A stretch of 64,000 bases of DNA from Symbiodinium natans (Eukaryota; Sar; Dinophyceae; Suessiales; Symbiodiniaceae), in NCBI GenBank assembly GCA_905221605.1, contig CAJNDS010002285.1, forward strand, positions 152,501 through 216,500. Direction: 5' to 3'. A model generated the notes under the pieces. The model worked only from the letters and a program-made list of their open reading frames with translations, was not told the origin of the DNA and searched no databases. A program made the translations under genes and the position numbers. Every line of letters starts with the position of its first letter. Within the stretch, counting starts at the first letter, position 1. Shown here piece by piece: positions 9,011 to 21,500 of this stretch.

Positions 9011-9860
9011 AGAGAAAGCGAAGCAACAGCAATCGAATCCTATGGTGAAAGAGAGGGCCTTGACCACTGCGGAGAACCTGCTTCTCAAAGTCGAGGGAGA
9101 GAAAGGCCGTCTCGAATTCTCGATACAACAACGCTTGGACTTGGTGAGCACGTTGTCATTTTCACACAGCACATTTTACTTGCAGGGGTAGCGAAACATG
9201 CTTGTCGCAATTTCACATCATGTACGAATTTGTGCTTCAATTGCTTGAGAATCCTTCTTGATCTTCTCATGGGCTCAGTCCGGGAGCAGCAGCACAATTT
9301 TCGTCTCCCACCCAGCCCACTTAGGGGGCACTTGCTCTGTACGCCCTTTTCTGCAGATGTTCCGGGGCCCCTCCGTTGTAGGCTCACCGGCACGGCCGCA
9401 GCACGATGTGTGTTCATCGGCATCCATGGTTGGTGTCCCTGGTCAGGTCGGCGATGGCGAGGGGGGAGGCCGCCAATCCCTGCTGCCACTCGAGCGCCCT
9501 TCGCCCGTGGCTGCATGTGGTTTGCCCTGCAGGGTTCGCCAGCCCCAGGTCAGGTCCCCTGCTTCCGAGCCTTGCGCGGGCTTTCGCGGGGAAGGAGGAG
9601 TGGCCTGGCTTGGCCATTCCCTCTGTACACTCGGGGACGCACTTCGACACCAAAATTGTAAAGTGTAATCGCACTTGTCACACGCCCCGTGGGCTGGTTA
9701 AGGCTCTCAATGCGCAGCGTCAACTGCATGCTTATTCAAGCAGGCGAAGGCACTGGCTCGTGTCTCGCTTTCAGCTTCTGCGAGAACTAGCGAGGGTATT
9801 GACCTCAAAAGAACCTGCGGAGGGCTCCAACGTGTTCCAGCAGGAACTGTTTGAAGTACA
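9011..9860. other. No gene recognised; 3' flank of gag remnant
   Basis: All frames are broken or low-information. Just past the gag stop, another minus frame (about 9707-9900) stays open for about 50 codons and may be a frameshifted continuation of the retroelement. No protease, integrase or RT motif follows. Confidence 0.4.
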
Positions 9861-11290
9861 TCATGTCCCATGACGGTCTTGCTCAACCTTAAGTGCTCCC
9901 CGCGGCGTTCCTCCGCCTTTGGGAGTTCCCCCACCTTTGGGATTTCGGTCCCCTTTTCCTTTGTCTTTAGGCTTCTTTCTATCCTTTCCTTGGTCGCCCT
10001 TGCCTTTATCCGGACTTCCACCACCACGGGCCTTCTCATCCCGTTGCTTCTGCCAGCATTTCTCGGCTTGGTGTCCCCGTTTCCCGCAGTAATCACACAA
10101 AGTGTCACTGAGGGATCGAGACGTTCCACCTGGAGCCTCACAGAGTCGAAGCTGTTCTGCGTAGTACTTCAGACTGCTGCACAATGAGTTCCAGTCGTTG
10201 CTCTTCCCATGCAAGACAACGTATTGACGAAGCTCGGTATTCACCGCTTGCAAAAGGATACTGCACCGATCAGCCTCTGACAGAAGAAGTTCAGGGAAAT
10301 TCGACAACTTTGCCTCAGACCGAGAAAACTCATCTTCAAGGTGCCTAATGAGGTCAGTAGGTCGCCGAATATGTTGGCACGTGTGCTGCAACTTCAAACA
10401 CTGGTCACGTACGAAGACGGCTTCCATGCGGGATACTATGCTGTACTGCTGTGTGATGGCGCGCATGGCCTCGTACCCACAGGCACTCAAAGCCTGTCGC
10501 TTCGAGCAGGAGCGTAGCAACTCCAGACCCCTTTCCCACTTTGCAAGGGCTTGGGTCAGGTAGTAAAACAGCTTAGCGCTCCTCGCTGCAACTTCCACAC
10601 TGAGATCCTTCTGGAGTATCTCGTGCTTCACCTTCACACACAGCTGAAGCTCCCGAACAAAAGCCTCGTCTTGCAAAGCCAACCACGAACTCAAAGTCTC
10701 CACATAGCCGTGCCATGTTTCCACTTCTCGCATGCGTCCTTTGCTCATGCCTTGACAGGCTCGGTTCTGAAGAGTGGACCCACTACTAAAAGAAGTAGAC
10801 GAAGACGACCCCGTTGCTGCTGTAGCACCAGGTCCAGAAAACGGGTCGGCAGTCTTGGCTTGAGCTGCAGCTTCAGCAACCAACTTGGCAGTCTCAGCGG
10901 CCTTCTCTTCTGCCTCGTTCCGGCGTTTCTCCTCTAAGTCCATGCGTCTCATGAGAGCAGCTATCAACTGCTGGTTCTGTTGAGTAGCCTGTCCTTGCTG
11001 ACGCAAGAGCTCAAGTGTAGACTGGTTCTGCCGACGTAGCATCTCCAACACGATGGCCTGGAAGCCAGTCTCGGCTCCTCCACCGCTGGCTGGAGGCAAA
11101 GTTCCCCCTGCCTGACTTCCAGCCGGCGAAGCCTGTGTTTGAGCAGGAGTTGCCGGAGGGGACTTAAAAGGGTTCGGTGCTTCCTGAGGTCGCGAAGTTG
11201 TCTGGCCTGCTTGACCAAACAGCAAGCCTCTTCTTCAGGGCTCACGTCCGGTACCGGCACCTGAGAAGGGTCCGGAGCTTGGGCGGCCAT
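9861..11290 (-). CDS. gag: Retrotransposon Gag-like protein with CCHC zinc knuckle
   Basis: A 454-codon frame (11225-9861) is preceded in another frame by a start at 11290 (MAAQAPDPSQVPVPDVSPEE), so one frameshift near 11222 separates the true N-terminus. Residues about 50-125 form a Q/E/K-rich coiled coil (LRRQNQSTLELLRQQGQATQ). A helical capsid-like region follows. A CX2CX4HX4C knuckle lies at 377-390 (CDYCGKRGHQAEKC), then a K/G/P-rich basic tail. This is the normal order for Gag of LTR retrotransposons. No pol follows in the minus direction, so the element is truncated. It would coat element RNA in virus-like particles. Confidence is high for Gag, low for copia versus gypsy assignment. 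Confidence 0.8.
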
Positions 11291-11790
11291 GGTATCTACT
11301 GGAACGTCCTCAGACGCTCCGCAACCATGTGAAAAACGCAGAGCTCTTTTTCACTCCACGCTGGAGCCAAAACACACAAGGTGTTCGGCAAGTCTCTCGC
11401 AGAGTCAGCGCAGCTTCACCTTCGTGAATTCCATCTCAACTTTGTTAAACAAAGGAGGAACACACGCAAACGTCCTAATGCTTCTCAGGACTTCAGTGCT
11501 TCAGCAAAACAAGCATACAAGTGCACAGCCACTCTGCTCCAACCTCAGAAGGATGCTCCTAGAGCATCTTTGGTGCTTCTTTGCTCATCATGCACACTCC
11601 AATCATCTCACGTCAAGCTCAAAGCAAGAAACACTTTCAAGCCAAGCTCAAAACATGCCATTCCATGCCTGTTTCTGCTAAAACAAAACAAACACTTCAA
11701 GCACAGTACCTAACTCACGCAACGCAAGCTCGTGGTTCATCTCACATGTGCAAGACATATATCAACTGTAAAGGCACTCACAGGAAGTCA
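11290..11790 (-). repeat. LTR/leader-like region upstream of gag
   Basis: Homologous blocks are shared with 49490-50035 in the same orientation (for example AATTCCATCTCAACTTTGTT at both). On the minus strand the block ends TTTTTCACA, followed by TGGTTGCGGAGCG, which could be an LTR 3' end (CA) and a primer-binding site beginning TGG. Outer LTR ends were not identified. Both copies carry a GGCTC-containing segment resembling the 3' half of the dinoflagellate spliced leader. Confidence 0.4.
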
Positions 11791-12165
11791 AAAACTTTCA
11801 CACCCGCGCACCATGGCAGACCAGGTCAGATTGCCAGTCCCGGGGCAGCAGCCAGAGCAGGATCTCCTACAGGAGGCAGCGCGGCAGCGCTTCGAAGCCG
11901 CGCGCGGAACCGCTTGGCCGCGCGCTCGGTGAGACCCTGGCGGCGCAGACGGCCCGCAGCGTGCTCGAGCTGCTGTCCAGCCTCTCGGGCTTGACGCTTC
12001 CCTCCGTCTCCAGCAGTCCGGCCAGCGTGCGCAGGCGGTGCTCCCAGGCCTGGTAGGCTCGCAGAACCTCCAGCACCTTCCACTGGAAGCGGAAGACAGT
12101 GTCAAGTCCACCCGCAGCGGTGGCTTCGGAAGTCCGCCTTCCAGCTGCTGTCCGAGCTGTCCAGG
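11791..12165. other. Unresolved retroelement-derived sequence
   Basis: GC-rich and open on both strands. A plus frame begins at 11812 (MADQVRLPVPGQQPEQDLLQ); a minus frame reads VLEVLRAYQAWEHRLRTLAG, which resembles a gag helix. It cannot be decided which strand was coding. Confidence 0.3.
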
Positions 12166-13246
12166 TTGGACGCTTGCAAAAAAAGAAGCAGTGAAACTTC
12201 TGCCAAACACCTACTTTGCTGTTGGATCGCACGATTCCGCCACTGGTGCCATCACGGCAAAACCTTTTGTGAAAGCAAAGGCAGCACGCGATACTTTGGA
12301 GTTGAGCTTGGGTCATGCGACACTGGAGTTAAGGTGCAGCTACACTTTCGTTGCAGCGTGCTGTGGTGAATGCGACAAATACTTGAATTGAAGACGGTTG
12401 AGAGGAACTACCAAGCCAACGGGTGTGTCGAGAAAGCGGTAGACCTGATTCGAAGGTTGGCATGCACTCTCTTGGACATGATGAGAGCCAAAACTGGGTA
12501 CAAGATCGAGCTGGGCACCCTCTCTTCGCATGGTATTTTGCGCATGCTGCCTGGATCCGGAACAGGTTCGCTGTGACAGGAGGACTCACTGCGTATGAAC
12601 GCTTGCAACTGCTTACACCGGGAAGCTTGTGGCGTATGGAGAGCCAGTGTTTGCACAAGTGCATGCAAAGAAGAAAGGAGACCCAAAATGGCTGAAGCGA
12701 TTTTCTTGACCAAGACAGCAAGCAAAGGTGGTGTTCGAGTCACTCGATCGGTGAGACGCACAGGTCACGAGTGGAAGCTCTCTCTAGGGGGTGTTCCAGT
12801 TCTCTCTCCCCTCCTTCGGTGAGATTGTGCGACATCATGCTGACCCCAATGAAGATGCTGCTCAGCAATTGCCAGGGGAAGCACTCCCGGAGGAAAGAGA
12901 AAAGACGACACAGGTTGTAGCAAGTTGGGACAGCCCTGTCCCTTCCACAACCTACTTAACCACCACTTTAGGGAGAAACCTGGGTCTGCCTGATTCAGCT
13001 TGCGCCCATCTCCTGCCACAGGCAGAGATAAGTAAGGTTGATACTGGATCTGACGCTGCTAAGAAAGGTAAGAACAATGAGGAACAGGAACAACTTGCCA
13101 ACAAGAGTCTCCTCCCTGGCCCTCACAACGTGCAGGCAACGCAGATAGACAGTGCTACAATCCCTGAGGTCCATAGCATTGCCACCAGCTCTGACGAAGA
13201 GCATGAGCTTGTGAATGAAAGAACTCAAGATGGGCATAACTCTGAG
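12166..13246 (+). pseudogene. LTR-retrotransposon integrase, decayed, interrupted at its 3' side
   Basis: Fragments in shifting plus frames recover an integrase: SHDSATGAITAKPFVKAK near 12230 (first acidic residue region), NGCVEKAVDLIRRLACTLLD near 12420 (the glutamate helix), then HPLFAWYFAHAAWIRNRFAV and GLTAYERL, typical of the end of the catalytic core. A linker follows (FSLPSFGEIV ... SDEEHELVNERTQDGHNSE) that stays open to 13246. There the tyrosine-recombinase element begins. The same reading phase continues at 23095 on the other side. At least three frameshifts make it non-functional as written. Confidence 0.65.
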
Positions 13247-13496
13247 GCTACCTCTCTGCTTGCAGATAGGGTTTTGTAGGACTCAAAAACAAAAAGTGTG
13301 TTTATGAGTTTTGCATAAACAACACGTCTGCATTGTTGGCATTTTCGGGAGCTGATTTTCTTGCTTGTCTCTGTTTGTCACATTGCCAAAGTCTGGTGGT
13401 ATTTGTGAGTTTCAGACAAAGCATGTGATGCGTCGCTCGCTCCACCTCAAGTCAAGGAAGCTGGCCATTGTTTTTGGCCATCAAGATTTCTTTGTT
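13247..13496 (+). repeat. Split direct repeat A1
   Basis: Begins GCTACCTCTCTGCTTGC and ends GATTTCTTTGTT. It matches A2 (22553-22802) over 250 bp. It defines the left end of the element. Confidence 0.92.
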
Positions 13497-14696
13497 GGGC
13501 TTGGTTTTGCTTGAACCTTGTGTGGCCCCAAACAGGTTCGTGTGCAACAGGCCCTCACTTAACACGGGGTGTTGCGCGTGCAGTTCCGTGCGTAGGTGGC
13601 TGTCCAGGGCCATCGCCGCACGAAGAGCAGTAGTTCACTGACTGTGTCAGTGCATGGTTGTTGCGCCTGTGCGCCTTCGTGCTGCAGCTGCTAGGCAGCA
13701 CCTTTCCCTTTTGCCCGCATCCCCAGTTGCCATCCCTGGTGGCCTGCGCCGTGACTGCACTATCTGTCTGTGTGGCTTTACCTGTGGCATTCTTGCCTTT
13801 GCAGCATTCTTGTGTGCCATTTGAGTGCCATGCCATCACGCTCCTTTGCAGTCGTTTTGACCATCCTGCTTCCTTGCAACTGGGCTGTCCGTGATACCAG
13901 CACTCCCGCAATTCCTCACGAGGGGCCTCTCTCCGACAGTGATGCACCAGACCGTGATGGCTTGGAGGGTGACTTCGCCTTCATCAACCCCGCTGGGTCT
14001 GAGCCAACACCCTCTTTGCCTGTCTCTCGTGATGGGCTCTGTTGCTTAATTAGTCGTATGGTTTTGATTTCGGGGTCCGCATTGCAGGCATGCACCCTCG
14101 CCGACTTGCAGCACCTGGCTCTGCTGTGCCGTGACGCAGGGCGTTTCTCTTCTCTGTCGGCGGATTCCATCTCATTCTTGCATTCTGTGGTCGATGCCCC
14201 CACGGACTCGCTCATTTGTGTCCCTTCGCCCTCTGTGCCTGCTGGTGCTTGCCCCCCTTTCGGGCCCTCTTCGTCTTCACTGTCCTTGGCAGATGTACCA
14301 CTAATGTTGCAGGCCCTTGAAGGTCGCATCTCTGCTCTTGAGGATGCATTAGGTACGACATCAGTGATCGCAGTCCGCGCCGGTCTGTCCTCAGGCGCTT
14401 GCAGGCCCTTGAGAGGCATTGATATTCTTCTCCTCTTGCACCCTCCACTGTGGGGCCCATTGTTCAGGCGCTGCTTTTTCAGGCGCGGTTTTTGGGGCCA
14501 GTTGTCATCATACTCTTTGAGCAGCGGGTTAAAAGGGTACCACATGTTTCAGCTCGGTTCGGGGGGAGGTCGGAGCTGCTACATGGACTTTCGGTTTGCT
14601 GGGTCGTGTCTTCGGATGTCCTGCAGGACCTGCGGTTCAATGGTGAGTTTTCCTTTAGGTTCTCATTTTAACCCTGTTCCTTTTTTTCCACCTTAG
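13497..14696 (+). CDS. N-terminal ORF of the tyrosine-recombinase element
   Basis: An open plus frame from about 13770 to 14696. The part from about 13900 looks coding: acidic, proline/serine-rich, with a helix pair (TLADLQHLALLCRDAGRFSS) and a short coiled coil (MLQALEGRISALEDALG). No catalytic motif is visible; it could be a structural or DNA-binding protein of the element. The start codon is uncertain, and the last 60 or so codons, rich in Leu/Phe/Gly, may be non-coding. An intron in the region 14400-14845 is possible. Confidence 0.45.
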
Positions 14697-14844
14697 GCCA
14701 CGTTCCTTCCGGGCTTTTTGGTCCTACTTTGGGTTACTTGTGCACTAAGATAGAGTCTATAACCATGCCAGGTTCTCTGCCTGTGCCTGGTATGTGAACA
14801 GCGGTTGTATTTTGTAAGACCCTTGGACTTTTTTAGAAACTGCC

Positions 14845-16759
14845 ATGGATCCTCCAGCAAGGTCCCCACTCCATGCACTGGCTGCTGAGGCTATGGCCAC
14901 AGTCAGCATGACTGGTGACTTAGTGATGCCGTGGGATATTGCGCCCTTCAGAGACATTTTCGGGAGCCCATCGCCAGTGCTTCCGCGGATGGTTGTGACC
15001 TCGAATGAACTTGATGTTGCTCGGGTACCTGCTGTGGACACGCAAGCACGTGGGCCTGAATTTCCAGTCCATCAAGCTGTCTACATGTCGGTTTCCAGGC
15101 TGATGGTTTTTTTGGCAAAGAGATGTACACCTGAGGATAGACGTGAATTGGCATGTAAAGGCTTTCTTGATGTCCTTACGAGATACCCGCGTGGGTCAAC
15201 TTTGGGGCCAATGCTTGAGGCAGCCACATCGTACGTCGAGCAGTTGGCCATCGTCTCAGAGACACTCGCGGGGAAGGCCAATACGACCCTTGAAGCACGG
15301 CTGCGCCAGCTCAGAAGGTACCTCCGGAATCTTGTTGAGGATGGCTGTGAGGAACCTCTTCCTATTACAGCCCATTTTTTCCGAGTTCACCTGAAGGTGT
15401 TGCTCAAACAAAAGGTCTCCCCGACGGCAATCGAGGCTGCCTTTGAAGTCGTCAACTTTGCGAAGCATGTTCTGGGTGTTACAGTTGAGCCAACTACGTT
15501 GGACACTCCGTGGGCACGTGGTATCCTTCGGGGTGCTCGCCAGGATCGACCTCAGCGAAAGCAGGCCCGCGCATTGACAGTACAAGAGCTGCTGCTTCTT
15601 GAGGCCTTTCTTAGAGATGCATCTGCACGTATCGAGGACAGGTACGCGTGTGGGTGTTTTCTCTTTTGCACTTATGCGCGGGCACGCTGGGGTGATGTCA
15701 TTTCTGTGTCGCAGTTTCTTCAAGATTTCATTTATGATGGTGGCACAGTTTGTGGTGGCTACGTGGAACTTCAAAGCCGCTCACATAAGTTGCGCAGGAA
15801 ACATGGCGCTATGCCACTGGTGGCACCTGTTTTTGGTGTTGGCGCGACTCCATGGGCTGTTGAGTGGTTGAAGGTCTCTCAGACATGTGGCTGCCCCCTG
15901 CAGGCCATTGGACAAGATCATGTTGCACTCCTGCATCTACCCTCCGTCGAGGGCGGGTGGAGCCACGAGCCGTGTGTTACAAAGGACGCACGATGCTGGC
16001 TGCGCTCTCTTTTGGAACGCCTGGTTGGGCCGCTTTTTCCTTGGTCGCCACCAGGTGCACATTCGATGAAGGCGACCCTCTTAGCCATGCTTGCAAAATT
16101 TGGAGCTCGTGCTGGGCCACCATTCTGACCTCACCGGCAGTTTGGCGGTATACAGCCGTGATCTGCAGGCAAAACCCTTGCGTGCCCTGGAAGCCTGCCT
16201 TGCCGCTGTCAGGGCGAAGACGTTTCTGCCAGATGTTAGTCGCTCCGGGTATTTCCCAGTCTCGCGGAGTGTCTCAGGTGGGGAGCCTGTCGTGAGTGGC
16301 ACCTTACCGGGCAGCATCCTGCCTGGTGTGCCTGCAGAAGTTTTCGGCCCGGCTGGCCCTTCAGATGGCGCAGCAAGCTCACGAGTTCTGCTGGAAGCAA
16401 GCACCGATACCGTGGGACCTCTTGATGGTGACGCTTTGGATGGCCCCATTCCTTCGTGTGCTGACCTTGAGACAGACCATCCATGCGATGTCCCTGCTCG
16501 TTCCCCGCTTCAAGGCGGGATCGACAGCACAGACGAGAGTTCTTCCTCATCCTCGTCGGATTCGAGCAGTGAAGCTGGCGAGGATCCCCAGGCAAATGCC
16601 CCGGCCCTTCGACCACCTCCGGCGCGGCGTGAGGGATGCACAGTATGGAGGCATTCGAAGACTGGTACCCTTGCACTTGGCAGCGAGTTCGACATCTGCA
16701 ATCGAAGGTGTGTTTGTGTGCGGCCGCTCGATCACCAGTGTGTTCAGAATGACTGTTAA
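14845..16759 (+). CDS. Tyrosine recombinase of the element (one frameshift)
   Basis: Catalyses integration of the circular element DNA. The frame 14845-16128 carries a helical N-terminal (SAM-like) region, then the catalytic Arg region YARARWGD (277-284), a K/R-rich strand (SHKLRRKHG, 312-320) and HSMKAT (H406), where Lys replaces the usual Arg of HxxR. The C-terminal box lies in another frame from about 16091: LGHHSDLTGSLAVYSRD, with the nucleophile tyrosine encoded at 16151. A 1-base shift near 16110-16120 separates them, so as written the product lacks its nucleophile. A Ser-rich acidic tail follows (about 16540-16580). The recombinase lies upstream of gag and pol, the reverse of the usual Ngaro/DIRS order. 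Confidence 0.85.
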
Positions 16760-17277
16760 TCATTGTGTTCTTGAGTCATCTCGTTGCAATCAGTGTGATC
16801 GTGGCAGACACATTAGAACACCCGAGCAGTTGTCCTTGCAGCTTGAGGCTTTAGTAAAGAGGCAGCGCGTCGAGCCTTGAGCAGCAGTGCTGGGCAGTTG
16901 TGTGCTCAGGTTTTGTGCTGTTGGCCAGGCGTGGCAAGTTTTCACGGCGGTTGGTGCGCAGCATACCAAGTTTCTTCGAGACGCATGGGGCTTGCATGGC
17001 GGCAGTGTCGGTGCCTGCCACGAGCCTTCGTGCCGTCCGGGCTGGTGTGTGGTGTGCTTTCCTCTATTTGTATACCGTTGGGATTGTGGCGGCAGTGTCA
17101 GTGCCTGCCAGTGTTTCCCTGCTGCGGGCAGTCCTTGCACATTCACCTGCAGCTCACGAGTGAAGAAAGATCTGCATGCCGTGCACTGTTGAGTTGTTCC
17201 CGGCGCTTTGTGCTTTCAGTTTGCTTGTCGTCTGTGCTTAGTTTTCGGCTGCAACTTGTACGGCACAGGTAGGTCCC
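16760..17277 (+). other. Spacer between recombinase and gag-like ORF
   Basis: About 520 bp. A plus frame ending at 16880 contains CNQCDRGRHIR and may be the frameshifted end of the recombinase tail. The rest (16880-17277) shows no supported gene and probably holds the leader of the gag-like ORF. Confidence 0.4.
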
Positions 17278-18576
17278 ATGGCATCGATTTTGGATTCCAC
17301 TGCCACTTTTGAGACGCGCGCAAAGGAGCATGGCCTCCCGGCTTCAACAGTGGCCATTCTGCTCGCCCGTGGGGTCGATACTCTGAATAAGGCGGCCTTT
17401 GCTGTGGGCACGCCAGGCTCGCAGGCTACTGAAGAGGAGCTTCGTGCACTTGTGGCGCCGCCAGTAACGGCTGAAGATGAGGAGGATCGAGCGGAAGTCT
17501 CCGCTGGTGTGCTTGCTTCTTTGCGTCGCCTCATCTTTGAAAGCCAGACCATGGCTTTGGCCAACCTCAAGTTGCAGGTTGAAGGTGGCGATGCAGACCG
17601 TAAAAAGGACATGCCATTGGAAGAGATTTCGACTCGCCTTAGGGATCAAAAAGCCAGGCTTCGTGGTCTCGAGTTGTCTGGCGCTCTCGAGGTGAGTCAT
17701 TCTGCGTATCAACTTGTCTTCCGTATGTTTTAGGAGAATGCCATCTCCTACTTGAAACTTGAGCGCTTTGGGACTCGGGCAGCTGAGGTAGCCCAGGAGC
17801 GGTCCCCGAAGGAACTGGTTGTTGATGCGACGTCACATCTTCAGGTTCGCAGTGCTCCGGCGCGTGATGCTTGTGTCCTGTCCTCAGATTTGGCCCTGGC
17901 ACAGGCCGCTTGGCACTGGATCTCGTGGGCCTCGCCTCCTTTGAGCATGCTGAGAACTGGTCCCGAACGCTGCTGAACCAGCTGCAAATGCACCCGCCCC
18001 CGCTTTCGGGCTGCTACTCATGAGCAGCTCCTGCGTGCCGACAGGGCTGCCTTTCAGTACATGGCCGAGACCTTGTCCACACTGCGCAAGGACTCTGCGG
18101 GCCTGTTGCCCATGGACGAGGCCTTTCAGCGTTTGCAGGCACAGCACCAGGTTATGTTCCACCTCATGCCTATGCCGGGGTCCTCCGGTGGCGTTTCGCG
18201 TCCAGCGCGAGGTACGTCAGCTGACCCAGTTGCTTCCTCAATCGGGGCTCCTGGCCCTTCCACCAGGCGCAAAAGGAAACGTGCTAGTAGTGCACCGCCA
18301 CGTGCCGCAGGAGGGGGCTCTACCCCCCCTCCGCCGTTGCCTGCAGCCCCCCGTCCGGCTGGTACTCGCAAGGATTCCCAGTCCCAGTCTTACACCAAGG
18401 CCCCTGCTGCTCTTCAGGGTATGCATAGCAAAACGCCTGAGGGCCGGCGCATCTGTTGGGCTTATAACTTGGCAAAGGGTTGCCCCAATGGCGACGATTG
18501 TCCCCGTGGTCTCCACTTGTGCATGATGCCCGGGCGCTATCAAAAGCACTCCTTGTGTCAGCACCCGGGCCGGTGA
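17278..18576 (+). CDS. Gag-like protein of the element with CCCH-type zinc finger; small intron
   Basis: Starts at 17278 (MASILDSTATFETRAKEHGL). A 42-nt intron fits at 17692-17733 (GAG, then GTGAGT ... TTTTAG); removing it avoids the in-frame stop and gives SGALEENAISYLKLERFG. A second intron at 17845-17887 is possible but leaves a one-base phase mismatch. One further frameshift near 18000 precedes RAATHEQLLRADRAAFQYMA. The C-terminal frame (18061-18576) ends in a zinc finger, CWAYNLAKGCPNGDDCPRGL then H (C-x8-C-x5-C-x4-H), followed by a second Cys/His cluster. Position before pol and the nucleic-acid-binding finger support a Gag role. Confidence 0.6.
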
Positions 18577-21500
18577 GTGCCGCAGCCCGTTGGGCCTGCC
18601 TTGACGACCTTTGCCGCTCGGCTTCGGGCTAGAGTGCGGGGCCGGCCCCTATCTTCACTAGTTTTTGTCGAAATTTTCGCCGGGACAGCTGCGCTGACTG
18701 CTGCGGTTCGTAGGATTGGGTTGGGTGATAGTTTCGGGGTTGACATGCATGTGCGGAGAGCTGTGCTTGGTCCGCTCCTGCGGCTTGATTTATCCAATCC
18801 TGCTGGCAGAGATGCCCTCGAGGCTATCTTGCGCCTGGATTCCGTTGTTGCAATCCATCTGGCCCCCCCGTGCAACACAGCATCCCGCGCCAGGGATCGT
18901 CGTCGGCGTGCTGGTCCCGACCCTCCACAATTACGTTCAGACCTTTTTCCAGATGGCTTGCCGTCTTTGCCTGCTGCGTCGCAGTCCCTTGTGGATGCAG
19001 CAAACGATTTGTACGCGTATTCGGCTTGGCTGTTCCAATTTTGCTTTCATGCTGGCATTTTGCCATCTGCTGAGAACCCTGGGCGGTCCTATCTGTGGCA
19101 AACCTCACAGTGGGCTCCTGTTCGTGCATTGCCCGATCTTGTCTGCACCTTCTGGCATCATTGTATGTTTGGCAGCGGTCGTGACAAGTACACGCAGCTG
19201 CAACACCTTGGCACTCACCTGCAGGGCTTAGGCAAGTTGTGCTCCAAAGACCATGTTCATGCTCCTTGGGGGCGGGACCCTGCCACTGGGGTTTGGGCGT
19301 CCGCTTCGAACTCTGCTTACCCTCCTCAGCTTTGCAGGGCTTGGCCTGAGTGTCTTTCCGCTGAGCTCCTGCATCACGGTGCGCAGCCCCGCCCTCGCGA
19401 CCTCCAGGGTCTCGACGTGCACCCTGTGTCTGCTGCTGCCCAGGCTGCGGCCGCTCAGCGCCAACCGCGCTCCAAGCGCCTGCCTCCCCTAGTTCCCGAG
19501 TTTAAGCTTATGGTTACCCTAGTGGGTCCCGCCTCTACCCTTGCATTGCCCGCCAAGTTGCCCGAGGCGGTTTCGCTGCCGCTCCAGGTCAAATCGTCGC
19601 CGCCAGTGGCTCTGCTTCCGAAAGGTTCTCGCCGTCTTGCTCTGACTTTACCTTTGGGGGATGTCGGTCAGAGCGAACTCGACCGTGCTGGACTTGAAGC
19701 TCAGTCGGCCCCTCCGTTCCCTATGTCTGCCAGCCTGTCTGATGATCAAGCCCGGGCCCTGCTGAACGTCCTGGGCGAGGCTTGCTCCGAGGACCTCTCC
19801 TCCCGTCGTCCAGGGGTTTCGGAGAGTGGTACAAAGGGGTCTAGGTATTTTGTCTTTGGGGCATACAACCATGGTTCAAGGTCGGGCCTCACAGCGTACA
19901 CTAAAGGTCGAGAGAAAGCTGTTGGTGTCATCAACTCTTTTGCGAAGGCCTTGTTGCCGCATGCCACTTGGACCTCGATTGCCGTGTCGCATAACGAGCT
20001 TGCGTTGCCACACAGGGATGTCTCCAATGGTGAAGGTTCCTTGAACCACTCGATGACGCTGGGGAGTTTTACTGCTGGCCGCCTTTTCCTTGCAGGTGGT
20101 GGCGGTGACGACCTCCTCAGCGACGCGGCAGGAGTGGAACATCGTGGGTTCTATGTTGATAACCATGCCAGGTTTGCCACCTTTGATGCAAGGTCTGTGT
20201 TGCATGCAACTGAGGAGTGGCAAGGTGACAGGTGGGCTGTTGTCTTGTATACGTGTAAGGACCCGCGCTTTGACAAGTCTCATCTTGATACCTTGTGTGG
20301 AATGGGCTTTCAGCCCCCTTCCCATTGGAGCCATCCAGTTGGTGCCGAACCTGGGTCTGCTGCCTCTGCCGTGTATGGTTTGCCGTGGTCCCCTAAGGAG
20401 TTCGTTGAAGAGGCTGCTGCCAGGGAGCACCCGCTGCAGGCTTGCGTTGTCCCCTTGTGCGTCAAGGAAGCCATTGACAAGGAGGCGAGGTGCTCGCCCC
20501 ATAGTCTGGCTCAGGACAGGACAGAGGTACTTCGCAAGTGGACGCTGCGTGCCCAGGAGCTCTTAGATAGTGAAAGGCGGCTGCATGAGAGCATGCCGGC
20601 GCACGTCTCGGTTGTTCTTCAAGGCAAGCGGTTGCTTCTCCTCAAAGAGATGCTACAAGACGCCGGTTACTGTGACGTTGGCATTGTTGACCAGATTGCC
20701 AGCGGCTTCGATCTCATGGGGCACATTCCAGAGGCAGGTGTGTTCAGGTCCAAAACTGTTCCTGCCACCCTCACACCCGACGAGGTCCGCCGGACTGCAA
20801 AGCACACTAGGCAGGGCATTCTCCTAGGGGCAGCCGAGGGCCTGCGCGATGAGCATGCCTCGCGCCTATATGAGATAACTCTCGAGGAAAGGGACAAGGG
20901 TTGGTTGCAGGGCCCAGTGGACCCATCTACACTTGACGATCGCGCCTCAGTGTCCAGGAGATTTGCCGTTTTCCAGTCGGGGAAGGTCAGGCCGATCGAC
21001 GACCTGAGTGAGTCGCTTATCAACTCGACTACGTCTCGAACAGAGGCAGTGACACCACATGGGCTTGATACCATCTGCAGGTCACTTACTTGGAGGTTCC
21101 AACACCGGGCGACAGTCCCTGTGCCCAATAACCCCGTGCTTAAGTCCAAAGACTTGCGGAAGGCCTTCAAGCAGTTGGCCTTGTCTTCTGAAGGAGCTCT
21201 TGATGGGTACTTGTGTGTTGGCAATCCCGCCACAGGTAAGGTTGAGGTCTTTAGCTCTTCAGTCCTTCCGTTTGGAGGGTCTGCATCTGTCACAGCCTTT
21301 TGTCGCACCTCGCATGCATTATGGTACGCAGGCACGGTCCTGCTGTGGCTACACTGGTCCGTGTACTTCGATGACTATCTGGTCACTTGTGAGGCCAGTG
21401 TGTCTAAGCACTGTGACCTCGTGTTGTCATCGTTCTTCGCTTTGCTTGGCTGGGGCATTTCCTTGGGGTTGTAATAGATGTGGGGTCATGTTTGTTAGTT

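Noticed and set aside
13497-13700. Start of an LTR-type element at the A1 repeat
   Set aside because: The repeat order A1...B1-A2-B2 and the tyrosine recombinase fit split direct repeats, not LTRs.
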